In this document: one piece after another, positions 8,414 to 16,847 of the stretch
Position numbering within the stretch: the stretch's first letter is position 1
Layout: each line of letters starts with the position of its first letter
Origin: Pontibacter pamirensis
Lineage (GTDB): Bacteria; Bacteroidota; Bacteroidia; Cytophagales; Hymenobacteraceae
Reading direction: 5' to 3'
DNA length: 64,000 bases
Assembly (NCBI RefSeq): GCF_010015475.1
Contig: NZ_SSNI01000008.1
Location: 124,001 to 188,000, forward strand
Translations under genes and position numbers: made by a program
The notes under the pieces: generated by a model
Seen by the model: only the letters and a program-made list of their open reading frames with translations
Told to the model about the DNA's origin: nothing
Databases searched by the model: none

Positions 8414-8784
8414 AATTTATGAATTAAATAGGTTATCTTGATTAGAACAAAGATAACTATTTTTCATCTAATTCAGGTTCACTGAAGCCCTAAATCAGCC
8501 ATAAAAATCAGCGCTAAACAAGCCATATCCCTTCCAGGCAAAAGCGTTTCTTCTTAAAGTGCTCCTGCCGAATTAAGAGTTAAGTTCTTTTATAGCAGCC
8601 TGATGAACATTGGCTAGCGCCTCTTGCTCACTTCTACCGGAAACAGCTGTCTGAGTTCTTCCGGTAACTGAACGTCAATGTCTTTTTAAACACAGACTGT
8701 GTCCTTTTTTAGCAGTCTCCTATAGAACAGCGGAATGGGGAGCGGCGTACAGGATAATGAACTAATAGTGAACCCATACTTAAT
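8414..8784. other. Intergenic region with a possible decayed small gene
   Basis: Contains the DUF3127 promoter on the left. On the minus strand, 8573-8674 is open without a start codon and reads GRSEQEALANVHQAAIKEL before a stop. This resembles the repeated helix of HicB-type antitoxins, where EEAL-N--EAI is typical. The match is short and could be chance. A weak hairpin ACACA/TGTGT with six T (8690-8710) follows. Confidence 0.3.
8448..8455 (-). promoter_or_regulatory. TAnnTTTG -7 element for the DUF3127 gene
   Basis: Read on the minus strand as TATCTTTG, an exact match to the Bacteroidota -7 consensus. It is 35 bases upstream of the start codon. No clear -33 TTTG was seen. Confidence 0.5.
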
Positions 8785-9720
8785 ATGAATAACTTAGCCA
8801 TTGCCATACATGGAGGAGCTGGCACCATTACAAAAGCGTCTCTTACTTCAGATCAGGATAAAGCGTATAAAGCCGCACTGAAAGAGGCTGTAGAGCTGGG
8901 GTATAAACTGCTGCAGGAAGGGAAGTGTGCCCTGGATGCTGTGGAGCAGGCGGTTGTGAGCCTCGAAGATAACCCTTTGTTTAATGCTGGACGTGGCTCT
9001 GTTTTCTCGAAAGAAGGCAGGCACGAAATGGATGCAGCTATTATGTGTGGGCAAACACTGGAAGCTGGAGCAGTAGCGGGCGTACAGGGAATCAGGAACC
9101 CTGTCAGGCTCTCGCGGGCGGTGCTGCAGCACTCCGACCATGTAATGCTGAGCGGCTACGGGGCAGAAGAGTTTGCCCGTAACAACGGCTTTGCCTTTGC
9201 TCCTGAGTCATACTTCTTCAGTTCTCACCGCTACAAACAATGGAGTGAAGTACGGGACTCCGATGTTTTCATGCTCGACCACACGGAGCAGGTGGATGAG
9301 AAGTATGGTACGGTAGGAGCGGTTGCCGTAGACAGCAAAGGGAACGTGGCATCTGCCACCTCCACCGGCGGAATGACGAACAAGCGCTATAACCGTATTG
9401 GCGACACACCAATTATTGGCTCAGGTACTTATGCTAATAACAATACCTGCGCTGTCTCCTGCACCGGACACGGGGAGTTCTTCATGCGTGCCGTAGTGGC
9501 CTATGATGTCTCCTGCCTGATAGAGTATAAAGGTTACTCCCTGCAGCAGGCCTGCGATGCAGTAGTGATGGATAAACTGGTAAAATTCGGGGGGGAAGGA
9601 GGATTGATAGCCTTGAACGCAGCAGGAGAGGTAGCGCTGCCCTTCAATTCAGAAGGAATGTACCGGGCCAGTAAGCGAAATCAGGAAGAAACTTTTGTCG
9701 GCATCTATAGAGAAGGGTAA
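8785..9720 (+). CDS. iaaA: Isoaspartyl peptidase / L-asparaginase (Ntn hydrolase)
   Basis: A 311-residue plant-type asparaginase family member. It has the N-terminal AIHGGAG motif, the substrate loop FNAGRGSVFSKEGRHEMDA, and the autocleavage site YGTVGAVAVD, where Thr176 becomes the catalytic N-terminal threonine of the beta subunit. GGMTNKRYNRIGD and the CTGHGEFF motif are also present. The enzyme hydrolyses beta-aspartyl dipeptides and asparagine. Its convergent neighbour is cyanophycinase, which releases beta-Asp-Arg dipeptides, so this protein would finish that pathway by freeing aspartate and arginine. The symbol is given by family, not by direct match. Confidence 0.93.
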   Translation: MNNLAIAIHGGAGTITKASLTSDQDKAYKAALKEAVELGYKLLQEGKCALDAVEQAVVSLEDNPLFNAGRGSVFSKEGRHEMDAAIMCGQTLEAGAVAGVQGIRNPVRLSRAVLQHSDHVMLSGYGAEEFARNNGFAFAPESYFFSSHRYKQWSEVRDSDVFMLDHTEQVDEKYGTVGAVAVDSKGNVASATSTGGMTNKRYNRIGDTPIIGSGTYANNNTCAVSCTGHGEFFMRAVVAYDVSCLIEYKGYSLQQACDAVVMDKLVKFGGEGGLIALNAAGEVALPFNSEGMYRASKRNQEETFVGIYREG

Positions 9721-9757
9721 AAAACATGGCTGATGCCCCCAATACCGCCGCCATTGC

Positions 9758-10672
9758 TTACTTAACATCCTGTAGCTGCGCATGGTGTAAAGCTTCTTCG
9801 CTTTTAAAGAAGCGGCGGGAATTAAAATCATAGAGGTTGCCTTTCGCCAGCACGTGCATCACCATGTTGTCGATGGCGACAGGGCGGCCCTTTTCTACTT
9901 CATGCACGTTTGTGTATTTCACATCGTGGCCATCTACCACCACCACCAGGTTTGAGCCGATTGTCTCTATGATATGTCCTTCAGTCAGAAGTACTCCGGT
10001 GTCTTCACCTAAACCAATGCCTACTGTTTTAGGGTGCGTCACCACCGCTTCCATTAAGCGGCCAAAGCGGCCTCTCACCACAAAGTGCGTATCAATGATA
10101 ACACCTTCGATCAGGTTAAGCCCTTCACCTATTTTTACAGAGCCACGCAAAAGCGATTCAGGGGCGCTGCCGCCTTTAATCATGATTCTGGACATGGCCA
10201 TGGCCCCGGCGCTGGTTCCTGCTATTGTAAAGTCTTCGTTCCAGTAGCGGTGCTTCAGTACATCCAGGATGTCAGTGTTCAGGAACATCCGGGTAATGCG
10301 GGACTGATCGCCGCCACTAAACATCACCCCGTCTGCTTTTTTTATCCGCTCCAGGTACTCCGGGTACTGCGCATCATCTTCGGTGCGAATGTGCATCAGG
10401 CCAACATTCTCCACCCCCAGGATTCTGAAGGCGCTCAGGTAGCGCTCCCCAACCTCTTCGGGTATCATGGATGCGGTTGTAATAACCTCTATCTGTGGTT
10501 TCCGGGCTGGGATCTCCTGCAGAAAGCGCTTCAGTATACCTAGCTCAAAAAAGTCGAGGTAATACTTTTTCTTTGATCTGGGATTCGGGTAAGTACCCTT
10601 ATCCTCGTTTCCGCCTATCGCAATAAGTTTTCCTTTGGGTTTGTCCACGGGTGCTGTATTATTTATTTTCAT
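9758..10672 (-). CDS. cphB: Cyanophycinase
   Basis: A 304-residue peptidase of the S51 type when started at the ATG at 10672. Fourteen upstream in-frame codons (to 10714) look non-coding and run into the divergent spacer. The protein opens with GKLIAIGGNEDKG, followed by SGGDQSRI and the nucleophile elbow GTSAGAMAMS with Ser154, then DTHFVVRGRFGRLMEAV and GIGLGEDTG. These are the recognised cyanophycinase features. It cleaves multi-L-arginyl-poly-L-aspartate to beta-Asp-Arg. It ends 37 bases from the convergent isoaspartyl peptidase gene. No cyanophycin synthetase gene is in the window. Confidence 0.93.
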   Translation of the reverse strand: MKINNTAPVDKPKGKLIAIGGNEDKGTYPNPRSKKKYYLDFFELGILKRFLQEIPARKPQIEVITTASMIPEEVGERYLSAFRILGVENVGLMHIRTEDDAQYPEYLERIKKADGVMFSGGDQSRITRMFLNTDILDVLKHRYWNEDFTIAGTSAGAMAMSRIMIKGGSAPESLLRGSVKIGEGLNLIEGVIIDTHFVVRGRFGRLMEAVVTHPKTVGIGLGEDTGVLLTEGHIIETIGSNLVVVVDGHDVKYTNVHEVEKGRPVAIDNMVMHVLAKGNLYDFNSRRFFKSEEALHHAQLQDVK

Positions 10673-10753
10673 CAGAGTAGCACGGCAATTTACAAAACAT
10701 GCCACCACCCCCATAGGATTACCGCATTTAATAAAAATCGTTTCATGAGAAAC

Positions 10754-10794
10754 GCTGAACGATGACAGGTTCTACAGGTTCAGCGGCTTTTTTT
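10754..10794 (+). terminator. Terminator-like hairpin with no plus-strand gene before it
   Basis: GCTGAAC (10754-10760) and GTTCAGC (10778-10784) pair, then GG and C lead into a run of T (10787-10793). The nearest plus-strand gene upstream ends at 9720, on the far side of cphB. It could end antisense read-through, a small RNA, or act as a leader hairpin for the YciE-like gene at 10971. Confidence 0.5.
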
Positions 10795-10970
10795 ATATAG
10801 CTCACTATTTAGGTATATAGATTAATTTATATTTAATACTGTTACAGCGAAATAAAACAACTATTTGGATAATAAAAAATCATATATTAAAACTCATGTT
10901 TTAGTGTGTCGTATAGGATGTACATAGGCTGATAAGCCATTATATTTTTAACGCGAAACCTTTCCAAGCT

Positions 10971-11462
10971 ATGAAACTTAATAATTTAAAGGATCTTATG
11001 ATCCACGAACTAAAAGACGTTTATAACGCAGAACAGCAAATCACCAAAGCGCTTCCTAAAATGATTAAGGCAGCATCATCTGACAAGTTAAAGCAGTCTT
11101 TCCAGGAGCACCTGGATGTGACAAACCAGCAGATTGAGCGCCTTGAGGGTATATTTGAAACTATGGGTGAGAAGGCCAAAGGTGAAAAATGCCTGGCAAT
11201 GGAAGGCATCATCCGTGAAGCCGAATCTATGATGAGCGAGAAGGCAGATGCAAGTGTTATGGACGCTGCGCTTATTGCCAGTGCACAACGGGTAGAACAC
11301 TACGAAATTGCTGCATATGGTACTCTTTGTGCGTATGCAAAGCAGTTAGATTTGAAGGATGTGTTAAAGCAACTGACGACTACACTTGAAGAAGAGAAGA
11401 AGACAGATGCTATGCTTACGAAACTTGCGGAGCAGGCTATTAATATTAAGGCCGAAAAATAA
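10971..11462 (+). CDS. YciE / DUF892 ferritin-like protein
   Basis: A 163-residue, almost fully helical protein. It begins LKDLMIHELKDVYNAEQQI, which holds the first carboxylate/histidine cluster of the ferritin-like four-helix bundle. Further metal-site residues appear in FQEHLDVTNQQIERLE and in AQRVEHYEIAAYGTLCAYA, and EEEKKTDAML carries another carboxylate set. The family binds a di-iron centre and is linked with stress responses, but the reaction is unproven. It is a single gene followed by two hairpins. Confidence 0.92.
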   Translation: MKLNNLKDLMIHELKDVYNAEQQITKALPKMIKAASSDKLKQSFQEHLDVTNQQIERLEGIFETMGEKAKGEKCLAMEGIIREAESMMSEKADASVMDAALIASAQRVEHYEIAAYGTLCAYAKQLDLKDVLKQLTTTLEEEKKTDAMLTKLAEQAINIKAEK

Positions 11463-11490
11463 GTTAACATTCTGATTTGATATAAGAAGG

Positions 11491-11539
11491 GCTCTGTACC
11501 TTCGCTTGGCTCAACCAGCAGGTAAGAAGGTAACAGAGC
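11491..11539 (+). terminator. Hairpin after the YciE-like gene
   Basis: GCTCTGTACCTTC (11491-11503) pairs with GAAGGTAACAGAGC (11526-11539) with one bulge. There is little T-run, so it may protect the RNA end or pause polymerase ahead of the stronger hairpin at 11564-11600. Confidence 0.5.
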
Positions 11540-11563
11540 TTTCCAACACAAAACAAACTTAAT

Positions 11564-11600
11564 AAGAGAGGCGCAGCTATACTTTAGCTGCGCCTCTCTT
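11564..11600. terminator. Bidirectional terminator between YciE-like gene and M1 peptidase
   Basis: AGAGAGGCGCAGCTA (11565-11579) and its exact complement TAGCTGCGCCTCTCT (11585-11599) enclose a 5-base loop, with TTTTT following on the plus strand. It lies 8 bases from the stop of the convergent peptidase gene. Confidence 0.85.
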
Positions 11601-11607
11601 TTTGCTT

Positions 11608-13506
11608 CTACTTCAGGAGGTCATCCAGTGTTACAGTAGACACTGCATGATAATTCGGTCTGGCTTTCGCATAAATGGCGAGCGCCTTCTTCTTTCCCTC
11701 CGGCGTCTTAATAAGTTCCTTGTAAATCGGCACCAGGAATTTGCGGCGGCCCACGTTTGTAAGGAAAGTCTCCAGCGCCTGGTCGGCAGTGGTATAGTTG
11801 TTACGGATGGCATGCAGGAACCAGGCTGCTAAAACCTCAGCATTACCTGAGTTAGTGAAGTTAAAGGCTTTATCAAGCTCCGTTAATTGTTGCTGCGACA
11901 TCTGCTCAGGCAGCATCCGGATAAAGTGCAGCCATTCGTGGCTCGACCAGTCAGCAGTTTGCAGCTGTGCGGCAGGTTTTCCGCTTTGCCAGCCCTTGTA
12001 TGCTTCTTCCACTCTCGCGAAGCGGGAAGATGTCGGTTTTACAAAGTCCTGTGGGAGGCCCGGTGAGAATACCCATCCTTCAACGTTAATCTTTTGCGCC
12101 AGTTCCTCGTCTCCCTTTATCAGCTCTGTGCGCAGGAAGTCCAGAAATTTATCTGTGTTGGTGCTCTGGAAGGCAAAGGTGCTGAAATAATTGTTTAGGA
12201 AGGCGTCAAACCTTTCGCGGCCAACGGCCCGTTCTACATTTCTTAAAAAGAAATTCCCTTTCTCGTATGCAATATCTGTCAGTCCTTCGTCCGGGTCACG
12301 TCCTTCCAGTTCGAGCTGCAGGCGGGTATCCTCATGGTTAGCACCTAGTTCTTCTATGGTGTTGGTGAGGTCCTGGTAACCGAGCACGTTCAGCATATCT
12401 GCATACTCTTTGCCGTAGAGTTCTTCCATAATGCGACGCTCAAAATAAACAGTAAAGCCTTCGTTCAGCCAGAAGTCGTTCCAGGTGCCATTGGTAACCA
12501 GGTTGCCGCTCCAGCTGTGCGCCAGCTCATGCGCAATCAAACTGGTGAGGGAACGGTCTTTTGCCAGCACGGTAGGCGTCACAAAAGTTAGGCGTGGGTT
12601 CTCCATACCGCCGAAAGGGAAGGAGGGCGGCAGCACCAGCAGGTCATACTGGTCCCAGCGGTATTTCCCGTACAGCTTTTCGGCAGCCACGAGCATTTTA
12701 TCCATCTCGGCAAATTCGTAGGCTGCTGCGTCAATGGTAGCAGGCTCTGCGTAGATGCCTGTCTGCGGACCAATTTCACGGAACGTCAGGTCACCCACTG
12801 AAAGGGCCATCAGGTAAGAAGGAATCGGCTGCTTCATCTCGAAAGAGTAAATACCAGTGTCGTTCTTCGCTGTAGGGTTCTCTGCGCTCATTAACGCCAG
12901 CAGTTCCTTCGGCACTTTTACATTTGCATTATAAGTGATGCGGATGCCGGGGCTGTCCTGGATCGGGATCCAGGTACGGGCTAGTATAGCCTGTGACTGC
13001 GTGAACAGGAACGGATATTTTTTGCCGGCTGTCTGCTGTGGGCTCAGCCACTGCAGGGCGGCCGCATCCGGCGAAGTGCTGTATTGTATAGTTACTTTCT
13101 CTGTATCAGGTTTTATTTGCACAATCAGCGGTTGGCCAAGTGTTTGGTCGCCTTCGCCCAGACGGAAGGTGGTCTCCTCCAGTTCATCACCTAAGAAAAC
13201 CTTTTCAATTTGCAGGTTTCGCGTGTCGAAGATAATCTGGTCTGTGCCGGTCTTGTTCTCTATCTTGTAAGCTGCCCGGCCACTCAGTACTTTCTGGTCA
13301 AAGTCAACGGCAATATCCAGGTCAAGGTGTTGGGCTACTGCCTCTGCGGGCCTGGCATAGCTGTGCACATCAACAGGTGCTGTTTCCTCAGCGCTTTGTT
13401 CTTTTGTCATAGTCTCGTTGTCATTAGCAGGTTGCGTTGAGCAGGAGGCAAGCTGCAGGCTTCCTGCCACACCCAGCCCAAGTAGGCATCGTAGGTATAC
13501 GTTCAT
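11608..13506 (-). CDS. M1 metallopeptidase lipoprotein, leukotriene A4 hydrolase type
   Basis: A 632-residue protein started at the ATG at 13506, because this start gives a lipoprotein signal ending in the lipobox LASC. Fifteen upstream in-frame codons are not needed. The peptidase has GGMENP (residues 299-304), the zinc motif HELAHSWSGN (His326, Glu327, His330) and the third ligand Glu349 in WLNEGFTVYFE. The C-terminal helical domain with GWVFSPGLP is that of leukotriene A4 hydrolase-like aminopeptidases. It should trim N-terminal residues from peptides outside the cytoplasm, tethered to a membrane. It is transcribed alone, divergent from the L,D-transpeptidase. Confidence 0.94.
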   Translation of the reverse strand: MNVYLRCLLGLGVAGSLQLASCSTQPANDNETMTKEQSAEETAPVDVHSYARPAEAVAQHLDLDIAVDFDQKVLSGRAAYKIENKTGTDQIIFDTRNLQIEKVFLGDELEETTFRLGEGDQTLGQPLIVQIKPDTEKVTIQYSTSPDAAALQWLSPQQTAGKKYPFLFTQSQAILARTWIPIQDSPGIRITYNANVKVPKELLALMSAENPTAKNDTGIYSFEMKQPIPSYLMALSVGDLTFREIGPQTGIYAEPATIDAAAYEFAEMDKMLVAAEKLYGKYRWDQYDLLVLPPSFPFGGMENPRLTFVTPTVLAKDRSLTSLIAHELAHSWSGNLVTNGTWNDFWLNEGFTVYFERRIMEELYGKEYADMLNVLGYQDLTNTIEELGANHEDTRLQLELEGRDPDEGLTDIAYEKGNFFLRNVERAVGRERFDAFLNNYFSTFAFQSTNTDKFLDFLRTELIKGDEELAQKINVEGWVFSPGLPQDFVKPTSSRFARVEEAYKGWQSGKPAAQLQTADWSSHEWLHFIRMLPEQMSQQQLTELDKAFNFTNSGNAEVLAAWFLHAIRNNYTTADQALETFLTNVGRRKFLVPIYKELIKTPEGKKKALAIYAKARPNYHAVSTVTLDDLLK

Positions 13507-13860
13507 TTTTTCTTTTATAGCTTTTAGGTGTAAGATAGGCATTAAAGCCAAATGACGAAAGCTGAAGCAAAAGCGAGGCCGAACTCACTTAGGCAGCCGT
13601 TAACTATTTTTTGTTTAGTGTTGTTATTATGTAAAACGAGGTGAACAGGAATGTACAACAGGGGCTGAACATTTATAATAAAGCATCCGGAATCCTCTAT
13701 CGAACATTTTGTGCCAATTTGTAGTACATAGTGCAGAAGTGCCTATTTTAACCTATTGAGATGACTTTAATTGAATTATACTAAGATTGTTGTAGGATTA
13801 ACTATAGCGGTGTTCAGGCAGATTCAGTTAAGAAGCACATAAACCAACTAAACCATAATT
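13507..13860. other. Divergent intergenic region
   Basis: Spacer between the M1 peptidase and L,D-transpeptidase starts, expected to hold both promoters. No exact TAnnTTTG element was found. No repeat or RNA gene was recognised. Confidence 0.4.
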
Positions 13861-15606
13861 ATGAACCCTTATATTCGAAAGTACCTTATAGTCCCGCTTG
13901 TTGCTGCATGGGGCGTGATAGGAGTGAGCAGTTGTAGCCAAACCTCATCAGAAGAAGGCGATGAGGAGGGAATAGTCTCTGGCCTATTTGGTGATAACGC
14001 GTTGCCACAAGCCTCTACCGACAGCGCTTTTGTAGTTAATTATATAGAAAAAGAGCCGGAGTTCAAGGAGCATGAAGAGTTCATGTTCCTGTTTTACGGC
14101 GACCGCGACTATGAACTGGCCTGGTTCCGCGACAACGAACTGGTGCCTGAAGCAGAAAAATTTCTGGCTGTTATAGAAGGCTCTTCCAAAGAAGGGCTGG
14201 AACCGGCTAAATACCGTATTGTGGACGTCGAGAAGTTGATTGAGCAGTACCGGCAGGTGGAGCCCCAGGATTCTGCCAGGCTTACGCTGCAGCAGGAAAT
14301 TGACGTAGCGCTCACAGCCTCCTACTTTAACTATGCGTCTGACTTTTACCGCGGGCGCATCATCCCACATCAGGAAGGGAACATGAAGTGGGACGTTAAG
14401 AAAAACAAAATTAAACTGCACAAGGCCCTACAGACTATTCTGCGCGAGCGGGAGAGTACATACCCCTACTACGAATTTGAGGCGCTGCACGCGGGCTATA
14501 CACGCCTCCGCGACAAGCTGCAGGAGTACCGCACACTTGAAGAAGAAGGCGGTTGGACCAGAATTGAGTTAGGTAATAAAAAAATGCTGAAGGAAGGGGA
14601 TACGGCAGCGGCTGTGTTATTGCTGCGCAAGCGGTTGAATCCAGATATGAAAATCGCAAAAAACGATTCTTCCCTGTATGTGTATGATGCCAACCTGGCA
14701 AAGCAGGTAAAGCAGTTCCAGATGCTGCACGGCCTTACAGAGGACGGCGTTGTGGGAGGCAATACCCTCTCCACCATGAACGTGCCGGTGGAAGAACGCA
14801 TCCGCCAGATAACGATTAACATGGAGCGCTGGCGCTGGATTCCGAAGCGTCTGGTGCCGAAGAGCCTGGAACAGAAATATATATGGGTGAACATTCCGGA
14901 GTACAAGATGTACATTTATGAAGACCCGGATAACGATCCTGAAGCTGAAAGAGCGTATAAGAAGGTGATGGATATGCGCGTGATTGTAGGTAAAACTATG
15001 CATTCTACCCCCATCTTCAGCGACAAAATAGAGTATGTGGTAATGGCCCCTTACTGGAACGTGCCCAATACCATCATGGAGGCTGAGATTAAACCGAAGT
15101 TGGTGAACAACCCGAACTGGCTGTCCACACAGAACATGGAGGTGGTAACGAAGGAAAAGAACCCAAAAAATATTTCGCCTCATTCCATCAACTGGGCCAG
15201 TGTTACGAAGGAGAACTTTAGTTACATGGTGCGCCAGAAGCCGGGACCGAAGAATTCACTGGGAATGATCAAGTTCCTGTTCCCGAACGAGTATAACGTG
15301 TACCTGCACGACACGCCTGCGGATGCCCTCTTCAGCCAGACCTCCCGTGACTTTAGCCATGGTTGTGTGCGGGTGGAGCAACCGGTGGAACTTGCTAAAT
15401 ACCTTTTGCAGGACCAGCCGGAATGGACCGAGTCTAGAATAAGAAGTACCATGACCAGTGGAGAGGAAGAATGGGTAACCTTGCCTACTAATGTACAGGT
15501 GTATATTGTTTACTTTACCAGCTGGGTAGATGAGCAGGGGCAGATACACTTCCGGGAAGACCTCTACGGCCACGATAAAAAACTGGCACAGGAATACTTT
15601 GGGTAA
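13861..15606 (+). CDS. L,D-transpeptidase lipoprotein (YcbB/LdtD-like)
   Basis: A 581-residue protein with a lipoprotein signal ending VSSC. The order matches YcbB: an N-terminal scaffold domain (about 60-230), a peptidoglycan-binding repeat (AAVLLLRKRLNPD to EDGVVGGNTLSTMN, about 240-310), and a YkuD catalytic domain from about 340. The active site is HDTPADALFS then SHGCVRVEQP, with His500 and Cys502. The enzyme makes 3-3 cross-links in peptidoglycan or attaches proteins to it. In this phylum the lipid anchor places it in the periplasm. It is followed by a small MITE-like element, then the azurin-like gene. Confidence 0.93.
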   Translation: MNPYIRKYLIVPLVAAWGVIGVSSCSQTSSEEGDEEGIVSGLFGDNALPQASTDSAFVVNYIEKEPEFKEHEEFMFLFYGDRDYELAWFRDNELVPEAEKFLAVIEGSSKEGLEPAKYRIVDVEKLIEQYRQVEPQDSARLTLQQEIDVALTASYFNYASDFYRGRIIPHQEGNMKWDVKKNKIKLHKALQTILRERESTYPYYEFEALHAGYTRLRDKLQEYRTLEEEGGWTRIELGNKKMLKEGDTAAAVLLLRKRLNPDMKIAKNDSSLYVYDANLAKQVKQFQMLHGLTEDGVVGGNTLSTMNVPVEERIRQITINMERWRWIPKRLVPKSLEQKYIWVNIPEYKMYIYEDPDNDPEAERAYKKVMDMRVIVGKTMHSTPIFSDKIEYVVMAPYWNVPNTIMEAEIKPKLVNNPNWLSTQNMEVVTKEKNPKNISPHSINWASVTKENFSYMVRQKPGPKNSLGMIKFLFPNEYNVYLHDTPADALFSQTSRDFSHGCVRVEQPVELAKYLLQDQPEWTESRIRSTMTSGEEEWVTLPTNVQVYIVYFTSWVDEQGQIHFREDLYGHDKKLAQEYFG

Positions 15607-15725
15607 TTTAGGCTATTGCTTTAAGAATTGAGGTGGCTGTCGTCTCTGTCCATTTAGAAGAGTAGTAACCATAAGCAATAGCACTTCAACTGTACTGGCT
15701 TTAAAGCCGCTCTGTTGCTTACTAA

Positions 15726-15804
15726 CTGATGTTACGCAAAAATTTACTTAAGCCGGAAAAGTCCCCCTTCGATGAGAGACAATGAACTGCTTGCGTAACG
15801 TCAG
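15726..15804. mobile_element. 79-bp MITE-like element with 7-bp direct repeats
   Basis: The ends are CTGATGTTACGCAA (15726-15739) and TTGCGTAACGTCAG (15791-15804), a 14-base terminal inverted repeat with one mismatch. The element is flanked by the direct repeat TTACTAA at 15719-15725 and 15805-15811, as expected for a target-site duplication. There is no coding capacity. It sits 18 bases upstream of the azurin-like gene start and could carry or interrupt its promoter. Confidence 0.65.
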
Positions 15805-15822
15805 TTACTAAATGAAACACAA

Positions 15823-16377
15823 ATGAAAAGATATTTTTTGAATGGAAGTTTGGTGTGCTGTTGCTTTCTCCTCTGGAACTGTAACCCGGTAGATTCTACG
15901 TCAGAGGATGCCGCTTCTTCTGAAGAACTGACGGCTGAAGGTGCCGTTGATAGCGCCATTGCCTATGTGGTGGAGGAGCAGGATACTACGCTGCAGCCAG
16001 TGCAGGAAATTACCTTGCATGCCATCGGGAATACCCTGGAGGAGATAGCCTACAAAGAGGATACCCTTGAGGTTAAAGCGGAAGTTTTGGTGAACCTGAC
16101 ATTCATCAACGAAGGAGTAGATATGCCCATGATGCACAATGTAGTCTTTACTGCCCCTGGCATGTACAAGCAGGTGGCAATGGCCGCTGCAGAAGTAGGC
16201 GCCTCCGGAAACTATGTGCCGGAATCACCTGCTGTAATTGCGGCCTCACCCATGGCCTTGCCCGGGCAGACTGTTATGCTTGAGTTCATCTCTCCCTCAA
16301 TACCGGGTGCCTACCAGTATGTATGTACCTATCCTGACCACTGGCATAGGATGCATGGTGTTTTGCTTGTCAAATAA
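15823..16377 (+). CDS. Azurin/plastocyanin-like type I copper lipoprotein
   Basis: A 184-residue protein. The signal peptide ends at a lipobox-like LLWNC (Cys20), followed by a Ser/Glu/Asp-rich linker to about residue 58. The cupredoxin domain keeps all expected copper ligands: His105 in MMHNVVF, then Cys168, His173 and Met177 in the C-terminal CTYPDHWHRM loop. The C-x4-H-x3-M spacing is that of azurin. It should act as a membrane-tethered electron carrier. The partner is unknown. A strong terminator follows. The N-terminal linker carries no other recognised domain. Confidence 0.92.
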   Translation: MKRYFLNGSLVCCCFLLWNCNPVDSTSEDAASSEELTAEGAVDSAIAYVVEEQDTTLQPVQEITLHAIGNTLEEIAYKEDTLEVKAEVLVNLTFINEGVDMPMMHNVVFTAPGMYKQVAMAAAEVGASGNYVPESPAVIAASPMALPGQTVMLEFISPSIPGAYQYVCTYPDHWHRMHGVLLVK

Positions 16378-16402
16378 AGTTAAGTTATTAAATATTTCCC
16401 AG

Positions 16403-16448
16403 GCCGGTAAGAGAGCAGCTTTAGAAAAAGCCTCCTTACCGGCTTTTT
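16403..16448 (+). terminator. Intrinsic terminator after the azurin-like gene
   Basis: GCCGGTAAG (16403-16411) and CTTACCGGC (16435-16443) form the stem, followed by TTTTT. It starts 26 bases after the stop codon. Confidence 0.85.
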
Positions 16449-16635
16449 GTTTCCTTCCTCTTTCTTATCAGCAATGCATCTAAATTTTGTTGGTATAGTC
16501 CAATTTTAACAATAGTTCATATCAAGGGTTTACTGCTTCTTTTAATTAGCCATTTATGTCATGTCCTGTTCAGAACCGGCAAAACAGGCTGAAAGTATAA
16601 GACCTGCCCATAAGCGTTAAAAGGTTGAAAAGTAA

Positions 16636-16669
16636 GCTATTGTGGATAACTCGACTTATCCACAATAGC
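16636..16669. promoter_or_regulatory. Palindrome with two inverted DnaA-box consensus sequences
   Basis: GCTATTGTGGATAA (16636-16649) and TTATCCACAATAGC (16656-16669) are exact complements around a CTCGAC loop. Each arm contains TTATCCACA, the exact consensus DnaA box, in opposite orientations. There is no T-run, so it is not an obvious terminator. It may be a DnaA-binding or titration site; chance cannot be excluded. Confidence 0.4.
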
Positions 16670-16815
16670 GCCTTCTTTGCCTGCCATTGTGTCACTTCTG
16701 TAGATTTAGTACTCTACCATTTGTACTTATAGCCTTATATGCAGCGCTTAAATTCAAACTTCCTGATAAATGTATACAAGCAGGAGCGAAGACTACTTCA
16801 AATAAATAGGCATTC

Positions 16816-16847
16816 CTGTTTACAAATGTATATACAAATGTAAACAG
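16816..16847. promoter_or_regulatory. Operator-like palindrome upstream of the HTH gene
   Basis: A 32-base imperfect palindrome with arms CTGTTTACA and TGTAAACAG around the inner palindrome TGTATATACA, all on one centre. It contains the word TACAAATGTA twice, 12 bases apart (16821-16830 and 16833-16842). A third copy, within TTACAAATGTAA, is at 16979-16990, just 30 bases from the HTH gene start. Binding by that regulator is inferred. Confidence 0.55.

Noticed and set aside
10673..10714. 14-codon upstream extension of cyanophycinase
   Set aside because: The conserved N-terminus starts at MKINN, and the extension lies in the divergent spacer.
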